DNA of 64,000 bases from Pictodentalium vernedei (GCA_031216915.1 CM062296.1:792748823-792812822); one strand, 5' to 3'; shown: positions 33,381 through 44,654, counted from the stretch's first letter. Translations and numbers: made by a program. Notes: generated by a model not told the origin, from the sequence alone.

Positions 33381-33860
33381 ATCGAGTTGTTCATCCTGAC
33401 CTACTGACGCTGCAACTTTAAATAGATACATGCAAAATAACATATATGGACAAAACCACGCTTGAGTGAGAAGGTCAAGGTCAAAGGAACGTGAAAACTT
33501 AATTCTCTCACGGGATTGCGTTTTCCTTCCAGAACTTTTGAAAGACACTTAACTTTAAATAATTGTTTGGTATGAAGGTGTAGCAACATAACGTATACGG
33601 GAATGAGCATGCATGGAAACTTAATTCTCTCACACAGTTGGGTTTCTTATCCAAAACTACTGAAAAAGACTGCAACTTCAAATATTTTTTTCTATGGAGA
33701 AGTAGCAACATAACATATACGGACAACACCAGGCTTGAGGGACAAAAGTCAGCAACACCATGCTCGAGTGACAGAAAGTTCAAGGTAACAGGAATGTGAA
33801 AATTTAATTCTTCCTAGTGACAAATCGTCTTCTGAGTTCCAATGTGTTTTATGTGCCTTC
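33380..33860. repeat. Diverged continuation of the ~165-bp tandem repeat
   Basis: 'gaacgtgaaaacttaattct', 'taacatatacggacaacacc' and 'aaaagtcagcaacaccatgc' show decayed units with a shifting period leading into the 70-bp array. Confidence 0.6.
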
Positions 33861-34139
33861 TGGCACATAGAACACATTGGAACTCAAGGGACGAAAGGTC
33901 AGCAACACCATGCTCGAGTGACGGGAAGGCTGGCACATAGAACACATTGGAACTCAAGGAACGAAAGGTCAGCAACACCATGCTCGAGTGGCGGGAAGGC
34001 TGGCACATAGAACACATTGGAACTCAAGGGACGAAAGGTCAGCAACACCATGCTCGAGTGGCGGGAAGGCTGGCACACAGAACACATTGGAACTCAAGGG
34101 ACGAAAGGTCAGCAACACCATGCTCGAGTGGCGGGAAGG
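33860..34139. repeat. Tandem array of four 70-bp units
   Basis: Units begin at 33860, 33930, 34000 and 34070 with 'ctggcacatagaacacattg', then 'gaactcaagggacgaaaggt' and 'cagcaacaccatgctcgagt'. Nearly identical, with one period of exactly 70 bp. Its start overlaps the palindrome 'gtgccttctggcacatagaa' that also occurs in the 8142-8538 repeat. Confidence 0.9.
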
Positions 34140-34205
34140 TCAAGATCCAACATTATTTTGACTTGTACTTTATGCCAGTTCAAGTGACATCCATGTGTGT
34201 CTGTT

Positions 34206-34545
34206 TCTGTTATTTATTCATTTATTATTTATTTATTAGGGTTTAACGACACTTGTCAAGGTCAGAGTCACTTCGTGCCGGAATCTTTTACAGGTGGAGG
34301 AAGCTGGAGTATCAGGTGAGAACCACCGAGCAACGGCGAGCAACTGTCAGACTTCCCAACGTACTAACTCCAAACAAGCAGTGTTAGCATTGGCTGAAGA
34401 CAAGTGCAACATCGACGTCAGTACGCCTTAGTACACAGCGCCACCGTGTCCCCATGTGGGCAATTGGGATTAACTGCCTTGCCCATGGGCAGACCGCAGT
34501 TGCCTCTGGCGTGGATCGAACCGTGGACCTTTAGGTTTGAAGTCC
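34206..34545 (-). mobile_element. SINE, minus orientation
   Basis: The tail is ttatttattcatttattatt; the body has 'ggtggaggaagctggag', 'agcagtgttagcattggctg' and 'gcccccatgtgggcaatt'-type blocks, and the head is decayed ('ggatcgaaccgtggacc'). No target duplication was identified. It follows directly on a tandem repeat block. Confidence 0.78.
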
Positions 34546-35352
34546 AATTTTTGGTTCTGTTGAGAAAGTTCCAACATATTAGTGGCTATATTGCACTTAG
34601 GGAAATAAGGTTCAGCTTTTGGCTGCTGTGTTCAGATCTATTTGATTAAATTCGAAACTTTATGGACTACAGCGGGTAACAAATTCAACATAAAACTTTT
34701 CATTCCAGTATTATATGCCATTTAGCCATAGTTCGGTGGCATCCGTGACCGGGTGGTTACCGTTAATCTTGTTTCCGTTTGTCTCTTCGTATAAAGAAAT
34801 GTACAAGGTCCCTCGCAAAGGCGTTTCGAAAGCTTGTAATGTTCTATAAATAGTAACGTAAACAGATCGTAACCAAGTACGCGGCTGTATTATGCAGTCA
34901 ACAATAAAATATTTGCAATTGAAATCGCACATTTTGTTCTGTGTGAGACAAAATGCTAAATTATTCACTGGAAATACATCCAAGGGACATTCCAGGTCCC
35001 CTACAAATAAATGTTTCCGTGGGGGTGGGGGGGGGGGGGGGGGGCTGCCCTCTTCTAGGTGACCTTTAATTCGATATACAACACTCCCATCCACACCTGT
35101 CACAAATCTAGACATTCTTGAATCCGACGCTGTTATGAGCTGTTTGATTGCCTATCATCGTCGAGTTTGCAACTACACTACCGTTAATTTTCTGTTATTT
35201 TTCTTTACTCACAAAAACGAAGCATATATTCTTTCGACCTCCAGCTATAGGTATTCCAATCAGGAAGTATTTATTTCGCCTTGAAAACATCAAGATATAA
35301 CACATTAGTGGCATTACGTGACGATATCATAACATTACAGATGTGGCGTGTC

Positions 35353-35700
35353 TTCATTCATTTATTTATGTATTTATTTTATTTATTTATTGGGATTTAA
35401 CGACACTTTCGACAGCCAGGGTCACCTCGTGTCGGACAGTTTTACGGGTGCAGGAAGCCGGATTACCGGGAAAGAACCACCGCGAAACGGCGATCAACTT
35501 CCAGGCTCCCCAACTCACTAACTCTACACAAGCAGGGTTAGCAATGGTTGAAGAAAGTGCACCATCAACGTGCAGTACTTTCTAGTGCACAGCGCCACCG
35601 TGCCCCCATGCGGACAATCGGGATGAAGTGCCTTGCCCAAGGACCCAACGCAGTTACCCCTGGCCTGGATCGAACCCTGGACCTTTCGTTTTGAAGTTGC
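35353..35700 (-). mobile_element. SINE, minus orientation
   Basis: Contains the (ATTT)n tail, 'gggatttaacgacactttcg', 'cagttttacgggtgcagg', 'actctacacaagcagggtta' and 'ggatcgaaccctggacc' in the order of the family. The tRNA-like head is incomplete. A TTAA-type MITE follows at 35734. Confidence 0.8.
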
Positions 35701-35733
35701 CGTAAAGGAAGTTTAATAGTATTGCTAAAGTCA

Positions 35734-35950
35734 TTAACCCTTTACTACGAAAAGAAGACGACACCTGCAAACAAAATTCTTGAATAACAAATTGTTTTTA
35801 TTTTTTTTTTTTTTGCGGCAAAAACATAGCTTACGACCCCTCGTTGGAACGAGTTCAACTATGTTACTGAGACAAAAACGAAAAAATAATGAAAATTGAA
35901 TGGTAATTTTGTGAATAGCGCTGGCCGGTTTTGGCGGTTACATTAGAAAT
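35734..35950. mobile_element. TTAA-type MITE, family A, decayed
   Basis: Starts TTAACCCTTTACTACGAAAA and contains 'cctcgttggaacgagttcaa' and 'aatagcgctggccggttttgg'. The right end is blurred where a second TTAA-type MITE (35951-36193) begins. Confidence 0.65.
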
Positions 35951-36193
35951 ATAACCCTTTGAACGCGAGGGGGCGTTTTTTTCCGGCCCAGGAACATGAT
36001 ACGTCAATATTGTATTACACAGGATGGCTGCTTGGTGAATGTGTAGAATAGACCAATCAATATTTTCAACGTGCAGCCCATATGCTGCGCGTTGGAAATA
36101 TTAATTGGTATACCTCCAAATAATTAATATGGACTCTTCCAGTTGCTGCCATTGAACTGATATGGAAGATACCACCAGGATTCAAAGGGTTAA
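35951..36193. mobile_element. TTAA-type MITE, family C
   Basis: Starts 'ataaccctttgaacgcg', ends 'ttcaaagggttaa' (TTAA at 36190-36193). It contains the inner palindrome 'aatattttcaacgtgcagcc' / 'gcgcgttggaaatattaatt'. Confidence 0.72.
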
Positions 36194-36316
36194 GGGATAG
36201 AGTGATTCCAGGACATAGAATGGTCGAATCCCTTAAATAATTTGACTAATTGCTTGAGAGTTTAGTCGAGATGTTCAAACATTTAGTGATAAATAGAGGA
36301 TATAGAATGAGTGTTA

Positions 36317-36422
36317 TGGCTACTCGATATTTCAGAAACGAGTCTAAGAATTTTCCGTTTTGCCAAGCCTCTGGCTAGGCAACGGGCAATTCTTTGACGA
36401 GTTTCATAAATACCGAGTGGCC
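36317..36422. repeat. 106-bp hairpin element
   Basis: tggctactcgatatttcag at the left, ataccgagtggcca at the right, centre 'gccaagcctctggctaggc'. Imperfect palindrome; possible MITE. Confidence 0.55.
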
Positions 36423-37218
36423 AAACGCGAATTTCATTTTCTGTTTATCATATGACACCTCAGTAGCCAAAAACACATCTTTTAGATAAAAAGGAGTTAA
36501 AGAATGGAATTTCACATTGAACGTCATGCGTCATAAATCAAAACAATATAAATACAATCAAAGTAGAATTAGTTCAACCAAACAGAAAGCGTTCTTTCGA
36601 AATCGACCAATCAAATCAACTAAAGATATTCAGAAGCACTAATAAATAGTTATTGAAAATATGAAATGGTAATAAGTCGAGAAAACGGAGAAGTCATGTG
36701 ATAAAATATTTTTTATGAAACAAAAGTTGAAAACTCCTTATATGAAGCCTCTAGAAGTCTGTTCTTTTAGTTCTCTTTTCATTACACTGTGATGAATGTG
36801 GGAATAGAAATAAGGCATAACGCTATCTCGATCTAACTCAGGCATCTCTATTTGTCTTTTTTCGCGTCGTCGAGCTATAGAACATCAATACGAAATAAGT
36901 TATAGGATAATCACACGACATGTTCTCTTTGTTGATATTCTAAGCCTTGACATCGTTTCTTTGGAAGCTCGCAGGACTGTTTTCCGAGGAAAATTAATTT
37001 TAAAGCTTGGAATTATCAAAGTACTTATTCTCTGACGACCATTTTCGGACAGACAGGTTTGTAGGGGACAATTCAACCCCATTTCCGTCTCCATTAACCC
37101 AATAACAACGTGCCCCGTCCATATATTCTCGTGAGTGTTGATTAAAGATTTTTGTATACCGCGTTGGGTGGGTTTGGTCTATTTGATAATAAAATGGTAA
37201 ACGAAATATGTATCTTAC

Positions 37219-37373
37219 TTAGAACGAACGTATTGGCATAAGCTCCAATGATAGCAGCACCAATCACAAATCGGAGCACCATAAAAGCTGTAAAACTTGT
37301 AATCCACCTTATACTAATACTGCACGCCAAACTTGTGTACAAAGCAATCAAGGCAGCTGTTTTACGCCCAAAA
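37219..37373 (-). CDS. SLC22-type transporter, exon for the GRK loop, TM3 and TM4
   Basis: A 155-nt exon that completes the major-facilitator loop as G-D-F-F-G-R-K when joined to the upstream exon. It continues with TM3 (AALIALYTSLACSISI) and TM4 (AFMVLRFVIGAAIIGAY), which contains the SLC22 'RFxxGxxxxG' pattern. The acceptor is ggtttcag and the donor is ctaa|gtaaga. Phase is consistent with both neighbours (one base in, one base out). The 155-nt length matches what I recall for the equivalent vertebrate exon. The basic GRK loop is the hallmark of membrane transporters of this superfamily. A palindromic repeat sits only about 50 bp upstream of the acceptor. Confidence 0.9.
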
Positions 37374-37421
37374 CTGAAACCATAAAAAGTCAAAGTAATC
37401 TTGGCATAACGGTGGATTTTA

Positions 37422-37805
37422 TTAATCCTTTGAATCCTGGTGGTATCTTCCATGTCACTTCAATGACAGTAATTGGAAGAGGCGATATTCAGTATTTAGG
37501 GGAGTACCAATTAATATTTTCAACGTGCATCCTTCGGGCTGCACGTTGGAAATATTGATTGGTATATTCCATACATTCACCCAGCAACCATCATACTTAA
37601 TAAAATTATAATAATATCCAGGAACATGACACGTCACGATTTCATAAAGTATGATGGCTGCTCAGTGATAGAAATGTGTTGGGTAGAAGATTCAATATTT
37701 TCAATGTCGAAAATACTAAAAGGACTATCCCGAAATAATGAAAATGGACTCTCCCAATTGCTTCCATTGAATTTACATGATACCATCATTCTGTCAGTAG
37801 CGTTT
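37422..37805. mobile_element. TTAA-type MITE, family C, composite or rearranged
   Basis: Starts TTAATCCTTTGAATCCTGG and contains the same inner palindrome ('aatattttcaacgtgcatcc' / 'gcacgttggaaatattgatt') plus a second partial copy of the family (37620-37800). The right end is not clear. It lies about 50 bp from the GRK-loop exon. Confidence 0.6.
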
Positions 37806-38149
37806 TAGAAGGATTTCCCGAATCAGTCAGAGTGCTAGAGTCATGACATTCATCAGACATCAGGGGAATTATTGATGGTTAATATTTTAACTAAAACAAC
37901 TTATGTATCACACAAATCGCCAGAGAATTTTTTTACAATTCTTTGCACCCAAAATCTATCTTATCGCCCTTCATTCAAATGAACGCCGCAGCTCATTCTA
38001 ATAATGTTTGCGAGACAACAGATGACGTATGTATTCAAAACCAGTTTTTACGAGTACCGCCCTTCTTGTCTGGGGTTAAGGGTAGATACGGTGAACACAC
38101 ACGTGTCGTTATCATTTTCAATACCATTGAAGTTTTCAGATGGCCAGTC

Positions 38150-38445
38150 AAGATCTAAGGCACATTGAACTCCAAACTGAAAGGTCCAAGGTTCAATACC
38201 CACCAGGGGTGACTATGTTGGGCCCTTGGGCAAGGCACTTAATCCCGATTGGCCGCGTTGAGACACGGTAACGTTGTGTACTAAGGCGTACTGCACGTCA
38301 ATTGTGCTCTTGTCATAAACCAATGCTAACTCTGCTTGTGTGGAGTTACTACATTGGATAGTCTGACAGTTCTCCCAGGGTACTCCGGCCTCCTCCACCC
38401 GTAGGTGACCCTGGCTGCCGAAAGTGTCGTTAAATCCCGCTGATT
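38150..38445 (+). mobile_element. SINE, plus orientation, head partly lost
   Basis: Contains 'ccaaggttcaatacccacc' (B-box-like), 'gggcaaggcacttaatcccg', 'gtactgcacgtcaattg', 'ccaatgctaactctgc' and 'actccggcctcctccacccg', and ends at 'aaagtgtcgttaaatccc'. The tail is short or absent. Confidence 0.75.
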
Positions 38446-38558
38446 AACGTTGGAGAAATGTGATGTCCCTTCACTCACAATGTTATACAGGTATTCCTTC
38501 TGCCGTTTTGATATTCAAGTCTACCAGTATTGCATTCGCTCGGAAGTAACAACTATTA

Positions 38559-38646
38559 GTTATTCCCAGTTCCTTATTCGACATTCGTTATCAACCGATT
38601 TTATAGATTGATAACCAAAGTCGATTAAGGAACTGGGAATAAGTAA
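38559..38646. repeat. 88-bp hairpin element
   Basis: gttattcccagttccttatt and its inverse 'aaggaactgggaataagtaac' flank a centre with 'tatcaaccg'/'gattgataacc'. Confidence 0.6.
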
Positions 38647-39167
38647 CGGTGATCACGTCCCCTGCATTCGCTTTGGAAACAACAAGCTATTAAAGCAAAA
38701 GTTGGAACCACGCGTAGAAATCGTTACACTATACAGCTGCAGTGCGTTTCCTTCCTAAAGGTAATGCCATCATAAATTCGATCGAATCAAGTGTCGATTG
38801 AGAAACATTTCTCGCCTTGATTTAAAGAAAATGAATATTTATGGGATTTCTCAGATTCAACTGTCTGTAATATACTGAGTGAAAAGAAAGTATAATAGAA
38901 ACAAATGTGAAAACTAGCATAAAGGATGAAATATAATAGTTCTAATGTTGCACGTTTGTGGACAAGAAGTCGTGCAAAGAGTTTAATGACATGTTGTTGT
39001 TGTCCACCCAACCGTATACAATTTTGCTACGGATTTCAAAATAGCACGTGCTACCCGAGAATGTCAAATTGAATGGATGACCGACGATTTTCGTTGTGTT
39101 ATGTTGTGCTAGAGATTCTGGGGTATTGAGAAAACACGCTAGTTTACGTCTTCCGACATTTTCAAAA

Positions 39168-39418
39168 ATGCCAAGGTTAACCGAAAATCAGAGGTTGCGT
39201 GCCATTGGTATGCATGAGGCTGGATACATTCAGATGAGCTCGCTGCTGAGTTCGTAGTCACAGTGGCCACTATTTACCGTCTCATTGGAAGGTATAGACT
39301 ACTGGATATACTGCCGGCCGATCGCGATCAGGTCGACCAAGAATTATGACCCCTGCACAAGACCGACATATCAGGCCGTCTCACTTGGGGTATCGCTTCC
39401 TTCCGGCGACATCCCATT
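39168..39418 (+). pseudogene. Tc1-like transposase N-terminal relic
   Basis: Begins MPRLTENQRLRAIGMHEAGY, the start of the paired-type DNA-binding domain of Tc1/mariner transposases. After a frameshift it continues 'TIYRLIGRY' and then, in another frame, 'GRPRIMTPAQDRHI', the linker motif of the family, followed by 'LGYRFLPAT'. The copy stops at about 39420, where a fragment of another MITE (39435-39482) abuts it. Catalytic domain absent. Confidence 0.72.
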
Positions 39419-39434
39419 TAAAATCATAACTGGA

Positions 39435-39482
39435 GAAAACAGTTCTAGAAAATACAATTGAAAAAGTTTTATAGTATTGCCC
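39435..39482. repeat. End fragment of the 'ccagtactataaaac' MITE
   Basis: 'gaaaatacaattgaaaaagt' and 'tttatagtattgcccc' match the right end of 24785-25002. It abuts the truncated Tc1-like relic. Confidence 0.6.
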
Positions 39483-39663
39483 CAGTCTAAAATATTTCCG
39501 ATACACTACTCCTTCGAAAGAAGAGGCCTAACCTTTTGTGAGGTTGGTAAAGCCAAGCCAAGTTTGCTCACTGCTGGCTCTCAGTTTATGGTTATATTCT
39601 ATACAATTGCGCACAATATGACGAGTTTAGAGAGGAACTAAAACATTTAATATTGATACTTAC

Positions 39664-39767
39664 AAGTCACCGATTATTCCGAATACAAAAGATCCGATCA
39701 GAAACCCAACGAAAAATACCATCTGTCCATGTGCTTTCAATATCGAATCATCGCAAACAAGATTGAA
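39664..39767 (-). CDS. SLC22-type transporter, exon for TM2 and start of the conserved loop
   Basis: A 104-nt exon coding FNLVCDDSILKAHGQ followed by a hydrophobic segment (MVFFVGFLIGSFVFGIIG) that is TM2. It ends in ..GD, the start of the major-facilitator GDxxGRK loop. The acceptor is ttctttcag and the donor is gtaagta. The previous exon ends in phase 0 and this one starts in phase 0; it leaves two bases (TT) to be completed by the next exon. As I recall, 104 nt is the usual length of this exon in vertebrate SLC22 genes, which supports the call. The following intron is about 2.3 kb; the preceding one is 18.5 kb and filled with the foldback and Polinton-like elements. Confidence 0.88.
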
Positions 39768-40372
39768 CTGAAAGAAGTAAAAATTACTTTATAAATGTTG
39801 TATTAGTTATAAAATCATACAGTCCCACCGAAGAATTCAACAAATTCAAAATGGGAAGCAAAATCATTAATTATTACTTTAAGAATAGTGTGCAACATTC
39901 ATATCGTGTTCAATGTTTAACAGATCTCAGTGCCAAACATATTATAACAAAATTGTAATTTACTTAACACGACCATCAGACGACATTTATAAATGATTTG
40001 TAATCTTTTTTTCTAAAACATTAACCCTAACCAAAAGTTAGAAGAATAACAAAATGTTAATGGAGATAATATCGAGAATATTTCTTCCAGTGTTCACGAT
40101 GGTAGGGCTTTTTTGGTGCCGAGTGGAGTTTTTGTTCGGTGCCAAATAACTTTTTTGGTACCAAATGAAAGATTTTACTACCATATGGAATTTGATTATA
40201 AATGAGAACTAACTAATCACGTATCGACTCTTTGCTAGAGCATTGCAGATGACGCATTGTGTCACTTAATTATGATATTTTAATTAAGTGTTACCAGGCC
40301 TTTGTAAATATTTTAAGTGCACAAAACCAACATATTGTAAAAATATAGATACTAAAAAAGTACAAGCTATTA

Positions 40373-40625
40373 TTAACCCTTTACCTAACGTAACGGCCAA
40401 AACCGGACAGCCCTATTCTCAAAAATCGCCAATTAATTTTCATTATTTTTTTCATTTTTTTGTCTCAAAAACATAGGTTATGACCCCTCGTTGGAACGAG
40501 CTCGTCGAGCTCGTTCCAACGAGGGGTCATAACCTATGTTTTTGAGACAAAAAATGAAAAAAAATAATTATTCAAGAATTATTTTTGCAAGTGTCGTCTG
40601 CTTTTCAGGTTAGCGAAAGGGTTAA
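40373..40625. mobile_element. TTAA-flanked palindromic MITE, family A, complete
   Basis: TTAA at 40373-40376 and 40622-40625; the centre is the perfect palindrome 'cgagctcgtcgagctcg' with arms running to 'cataacctatgtttttgagac'. Very similar to 13525-13775, which suggests fairly recent activity of the family. Confidence 0.85.
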
Positions 40626-40867
40626 GGTTTACAAAATAATTTCATGATTATTATTTACTCTCTGTTTATTCACTCCAAATACACTAGGAGCAAATAATTT
40701 ATTATCATCTAGAAGGAAAACAAAAAAGATGAATAAAAATGAAGTAACAAAGAAATGTTTTGATAAGAATCAGATTAAATGGATAAATTGACAAGAAACA
40801 AAGAACAATGATTATATCAAGCTGTTACCAATGGAGCCCGGGAAGTGACAGGCTTCTCTCTTTTTTT

Positions 40868-41326
40868 ATTTCGTTTTAACGAAATATTATTTCGAAATAA
40901 CGAAATAATATTTCGAAATAACGAAATAATTATTTCGTTTTAACGGAATATTATTTCGAAATAACGAAATAATATTTTGAAATAACGAAATATTATTTCG
41001 TTTAAACGAAATAATATTTCGAAATAACGAAATATTATTTCGTTTTAACGAAATATTATTTCGAAATAACGAAATAATATTTCGAAATAACGAAATAATT
41101 ATTGCGTTTTAACGAAATATTATTTCGAAATAACGAAATAATATTTTCGAATAACGAAATATTATTTCGTTTAAACGAAATAATATTTCGAAGTAACGAA
41201 ATAATATTTCGAAATAACGAAATAATTATTTCGTTTTAACGTTTTAACGAAATAATTATTTCGTTTTAACGAACTAATTATTTCGTTTTAACGAAATAAT
41301 ATTTCGTTTTAACGAAATAAGTATCT
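40868..41326. repeat. Left satellite block of the foldback element
   Basis: About 460 bp of alternating 'cgttttaacgaaat' and 'attatttcgaaataacgaaa' units; each unit is itself a palindrome (cgaaataatatttcg, cgttttaacg). Confidence 0.9.
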
Positions 41327-41886
41327 GTAACGGCAAGCAGGGCCAGATTACACCGCCTCACTACTTTTCGATTGCAAATTCTGCTTACTTAGCTAAGAAT
41401 TCTAGCAAAATATGTATTTGACTCAGTAAAATTAATGACTTCACTTTATTGTGGAATAAATTTAGTGGTATTCACTTGAAGCACTCTCCGATCAATTAAC
41501 GTTACGATCTCTCCGTTTTTCGCGATACGTGTATTACCAGTTTTTTTTGGTGTTGTTCCGTATATCATAGATTGGTTTATCGGTGCAGAAGGAAAGTGAA
41601 GCGGCGGAAAGTCCAAGGGTATCCCCCCCCCCCCACCACACACACACACACATACACACATAGAGAACGACATTATAAGATGCATAGACGTACAGGCCAA
41701 GGTGATTCGATGGGAGGGGAGAGGGGGGGGGGCTGCGAGGTCGGGGAAAATCATCTTTTTCATGCAGTTTTCATAATTTTGGGGCGGGGGGGGGGGGAGC
41801 TTCACTGACATACCTGTAGTGTCAAACATTCAATCTATTGCTTTTAAATAAGGGATACCGCCCCATAAGACCAAACTTGGAACAAT

Positions 41887-41969
41887 AGTCCGTAATATTT
41901 TATTTTAAATTTTTTTTGGCATGGTTCGTCTCACAGGACGTGCCACACCAAAAAATTATATTACGGACT
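41887..41969. mobile_element. Tiny hairpin MITE 'agtccgtaatata', copy 1
   Basis: agtccgtaatatt at the left, tatattacggact at the right, with arms through 'tttttggcatgg'/'gccacaccaaaaa'. It sits in the left arm of the foldback element. Confidence 0.75.
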
Positions 41970-42881
41970 TGAGTGCTAGTTTGGACTACAGTCTTATCAG
42001 GATGATAACGCGTCTGATGACTTTGGATACACCGGCCTAACAGTTTTTAAAAAAAATACCCGAGAGAGCATGCCCATGCTGTTGGGAGTGCGGGGAGGGG
42101 GCTATGCCGCCTATAAACATTTCTGTCGGAAAATAATTGATGAATTTGTATGGATCGAAAGCAAACAGCTTCAGAGTTTGAAATGTCAAACAATATATTC
42201 TTAAAGTTATTGACTAAATTCAGCAACTGGACAAGTCACAACTGAGGCACCCGGAGGCTCTAGAATTGTTCTCAGAGCCTCTGACTTAAACAATTTCTCT
42301 AGGGAGCCCCCCCCCCCCCCCAACACCACCAATGGGAGGGGGACATCCCTACCATACACTCTCGCACATCGGTATTGGACACCTCGGAATGCCTTCGGCA
42401 CACACAAAAGTCCTTCCGTCCACCCCCCCCCCCCCCCCCCCATGTCGGATTTTTAAATACAGCTCGCTTCGGACTTGCGGGACAGGGCCGTCATCCCTCA
42501 CTCACCCACCTCGGTTCCACATGCCGCAATGATGCCTGCAGCATCACTTTTCGGTCAAAATCTTCAGCCCTTCTAAAAAAATGCCCGTATGCTTATGATA
42601 AAGTGACGTTCCCCTATAAAGTTGGGGAAACAATTCAAAACGGTTATTTAAAAGGCGTCATTTTCCTGAGTCTGATTGTTCACAATTATTTTTCTCTCTC
42701 AAATAATGGAAGTGAACAATTATACATGCTGATTCATGGAGAAAAATTGGCCGAACACGGCATTTTCTGACATGTTTGCATCCTCCATCACCCCATGCAC
42801 TAACTTATTTATTTCGTTTTAACGAAATAATATTTTGTTTTAACGAAATAATTATTTCGTTTAAACGCACCTTTAGCATAA

Positions 42882-43840
42882 GGGCCTATATAAGTAATGA
42901 AATTTTGTTTATTTCGAAATTTTCACCTCTCATATTCCTTAAATTCAAATTAAATATACACAAATTATACATCAAAATGAAGATTGGGATGTATAGAACA
43001 CGAAACACATATGTAATCAACTCATAGAGTCGACTGTAGGCACCACTGGTTCCTGGAAGTCTGCTACCGTATTCGCACCAGAACTGATAATAAAATAATA
43101 TTTCATCAGAACGACTTGTGGCCAAATGTGCTTCACATATCCAAGAACAAAGCTAGGCATTCAAAACACATTCGAATACAGCGACAGGACTGCATTTTGG
43201 AAAAGGACAACACTGTCTGCATTTTTTATTGAAGATGGTTTCCATGCTCGACAGGCATGCGCAAATCACTCGTTACCACGAATTTCCATCGAAAAACAAA
43301 ATCGCAATTCTGAGAAATTTCAACAGGTATCATGATACCTTGCATTGAATATGGCAACTGTACAATCTCTATCTAATAACGGTATACTGTATGAAGGCGA
43401 TCTTTTTCGTTATTTGATTTTAGACGGCGTTTTTACATGCTTTTTCTGTTCGATGACGTCGACCGGAAATCGAAAGTATACGATACGTAAACAAAAGCAA
43501 AGGCTTTGGAATTTTCCCCAGTGCAGCTCTCTCGCCGTGTTGTGAAGAATTTTGATCCCCTAGCTTTGTTCTTGGATATGTAAAGCACATTTGGCCACAA
43601 GTTGTTTTCGTGAAATATTATTAAATTACCTGTTCTGGTGCGAATACGGCAGCAGACTTCCAGGAACCAGTGGTGCCTACAGTCGACTCTATGAGTTGAT
43701 TACATATGTGTTTCGTGTTCTATACATCCCAACCTTCATTTTGATGTACATTTTGTGTATATTTAATTTGAATTGAAGGAATATCAGAGGTGAGAATTTT
43801 CAAAATAAACAAAATTTCATTACCTATATAGGCCCTTAAA
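42882..43840. repeat. Inner palindrome of the foldback element with a conserved reading frame in each arm
   Basis: Arms 42882-43155 and 43565-43840 are inverted copies around a ~400-bp loop. The core of about 115 bp differs by only one or two bases between arms, far fewer than the outer arms. In both arms the frame reads WCEYGSRLPGTSGAYSRLYE, then LITYVFRVLYIP and FILMY. The '(E)(Y/F)GSRLPxTSGAY' string resembles the loop motif of APC/SLC7 amino acid transporters, perhaps a captured exon fragment; this is a weak call. Remnants of the satellite units lie just outside (42803-42866 and 44858-44890). Confidence 0.6.
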
Positions 43841-43847
43841 GTGCCTC

Positions 43848-44330
43848 GCTATTTTTGGATTGCAAATGCTGCTTGTTTAGCTTAGTAACAAAGTTACGTA
43901 TGCCAAAAATATGAATTTTAGTGATTAAAATTGATGACTTCACTTTATTATGCAATAAATTAAGTCATATTCTCTTGTAACACTCGCAAATCAATTGACG
44001 TTACAATGTTTCCAGTTTTCGCGATATGTGTAAGGAAGAATATTTTCAGTGCCTCCTTTTTCGAGAGCTTCCATTATCGGCCCCGTTTTGTGATTTCTGG
44101 CAGATTGTTTTTATAACTCTGTGACAATCATAGCCAAACGTCGGTAGGTTTTTTTTTACCTGAAGCATCTCGATGATGACTCACGGGTTGTCGGGAGGGT
44201 GTAGTTAAAACTTGATTTTCCTGCATTCGAAAGTTTTGGCGATAGACAGATTGGTAGAAAGTAGTTGTTGCAGAGATACATATTTTGAAAGGCGCGCCAA
44301 CATTTCTCGGCTGACTCAGGGTGTAGTGTT
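43848..44330 (+). repeat. Extra direct copy of the foldback left-arm sequence inside the right arm
   Basis: 'gattgcaaatgctgcttgtt', 'gatgacttcactttattatg' and 'tttccagttttcgcgatatg' match 41355-41560 in direct orientation. It is thus a third copy of this arm segment and shows that the element is nested or was rearranged. Confidence 0.72.
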
Positions 44331-44336
44331 TTCATT

Positions 44337-44654
44337 TCGACACTTTCGACAGCCATGGTCACCTCGCGTCGGACAGTTTTATGGGTGGAGGAAGCCAGAG
44401 TACGCGGAGAGAATCACCGAACAACGGCGAGCAACTGCCAGACTCCCCAACGTACTAACTCCATACAAGCAGGGTTAGCACTGGTTGAAGACAAGTGCGC
44501 AATCGACGTACACGGCACCACCATGCCCCCACATGGGCAATCGGGATGTACTGCCTTGCCCTAGGACACAACGCAGTACCCCCTGGCGGGGATCGAACCG
44601 TGGACATTTCGGTGTAAAGTCCAAGGCGTTACCCCTGAGACATCGCGCCCCCAC
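44337..44654 (-). mobile_element. SINE inserted in the right arm of the foldback element
   Basis: Starts 'tcgacactttcgacagccat' (tail lost), passes through the shared body and ends '..acatcgcgcccccac'. It lies only in the right arm of the 40831-46597 foldback element, so it inserted after that element was formed. Confidence 0.78.

Larger units (their letters stand above)
29459..37218 (-). other. SLC22 intron, 7.8 kb
   Basis: Intron between the GRK-loop exon and the TM5-6 exon. It is filled by a TTAA-flanked MITE, SINEs, a 5S-headed SINE, tandem repeats and palindromes listed separately. Unassigned parts include 30480-31500, 34600-35340 (with a G-run near 35022-35044) and 36430-37140. Confidence 0.6.
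37374..39663 (-). other. SLC22 intron, 2.3 kb
   Basis: Contains a TTAA-type palindromic MITE (from 37422), a plus-strand SINE (38150-38445), a hairpin (38559-38646) and a Tc1-like transposase N-terminal relic (39168-39418), each listed separately. Nothing else is recognised. Confidence 0.6.

Noticed and set aside
33508-34087. Several open frames with repeated 'HIEHIGTQ' or 'MCSVCQPSRHSS' peptides
   Set aside because: They are translations of the tandem repeats.
33860-34139. Regular 70-bp repeats that could suggest a CRISPR-like array
   Set aside because: The units are contiguous with no unique spacers, and the genome is eukaryotic; it is a plain tandem repeat.
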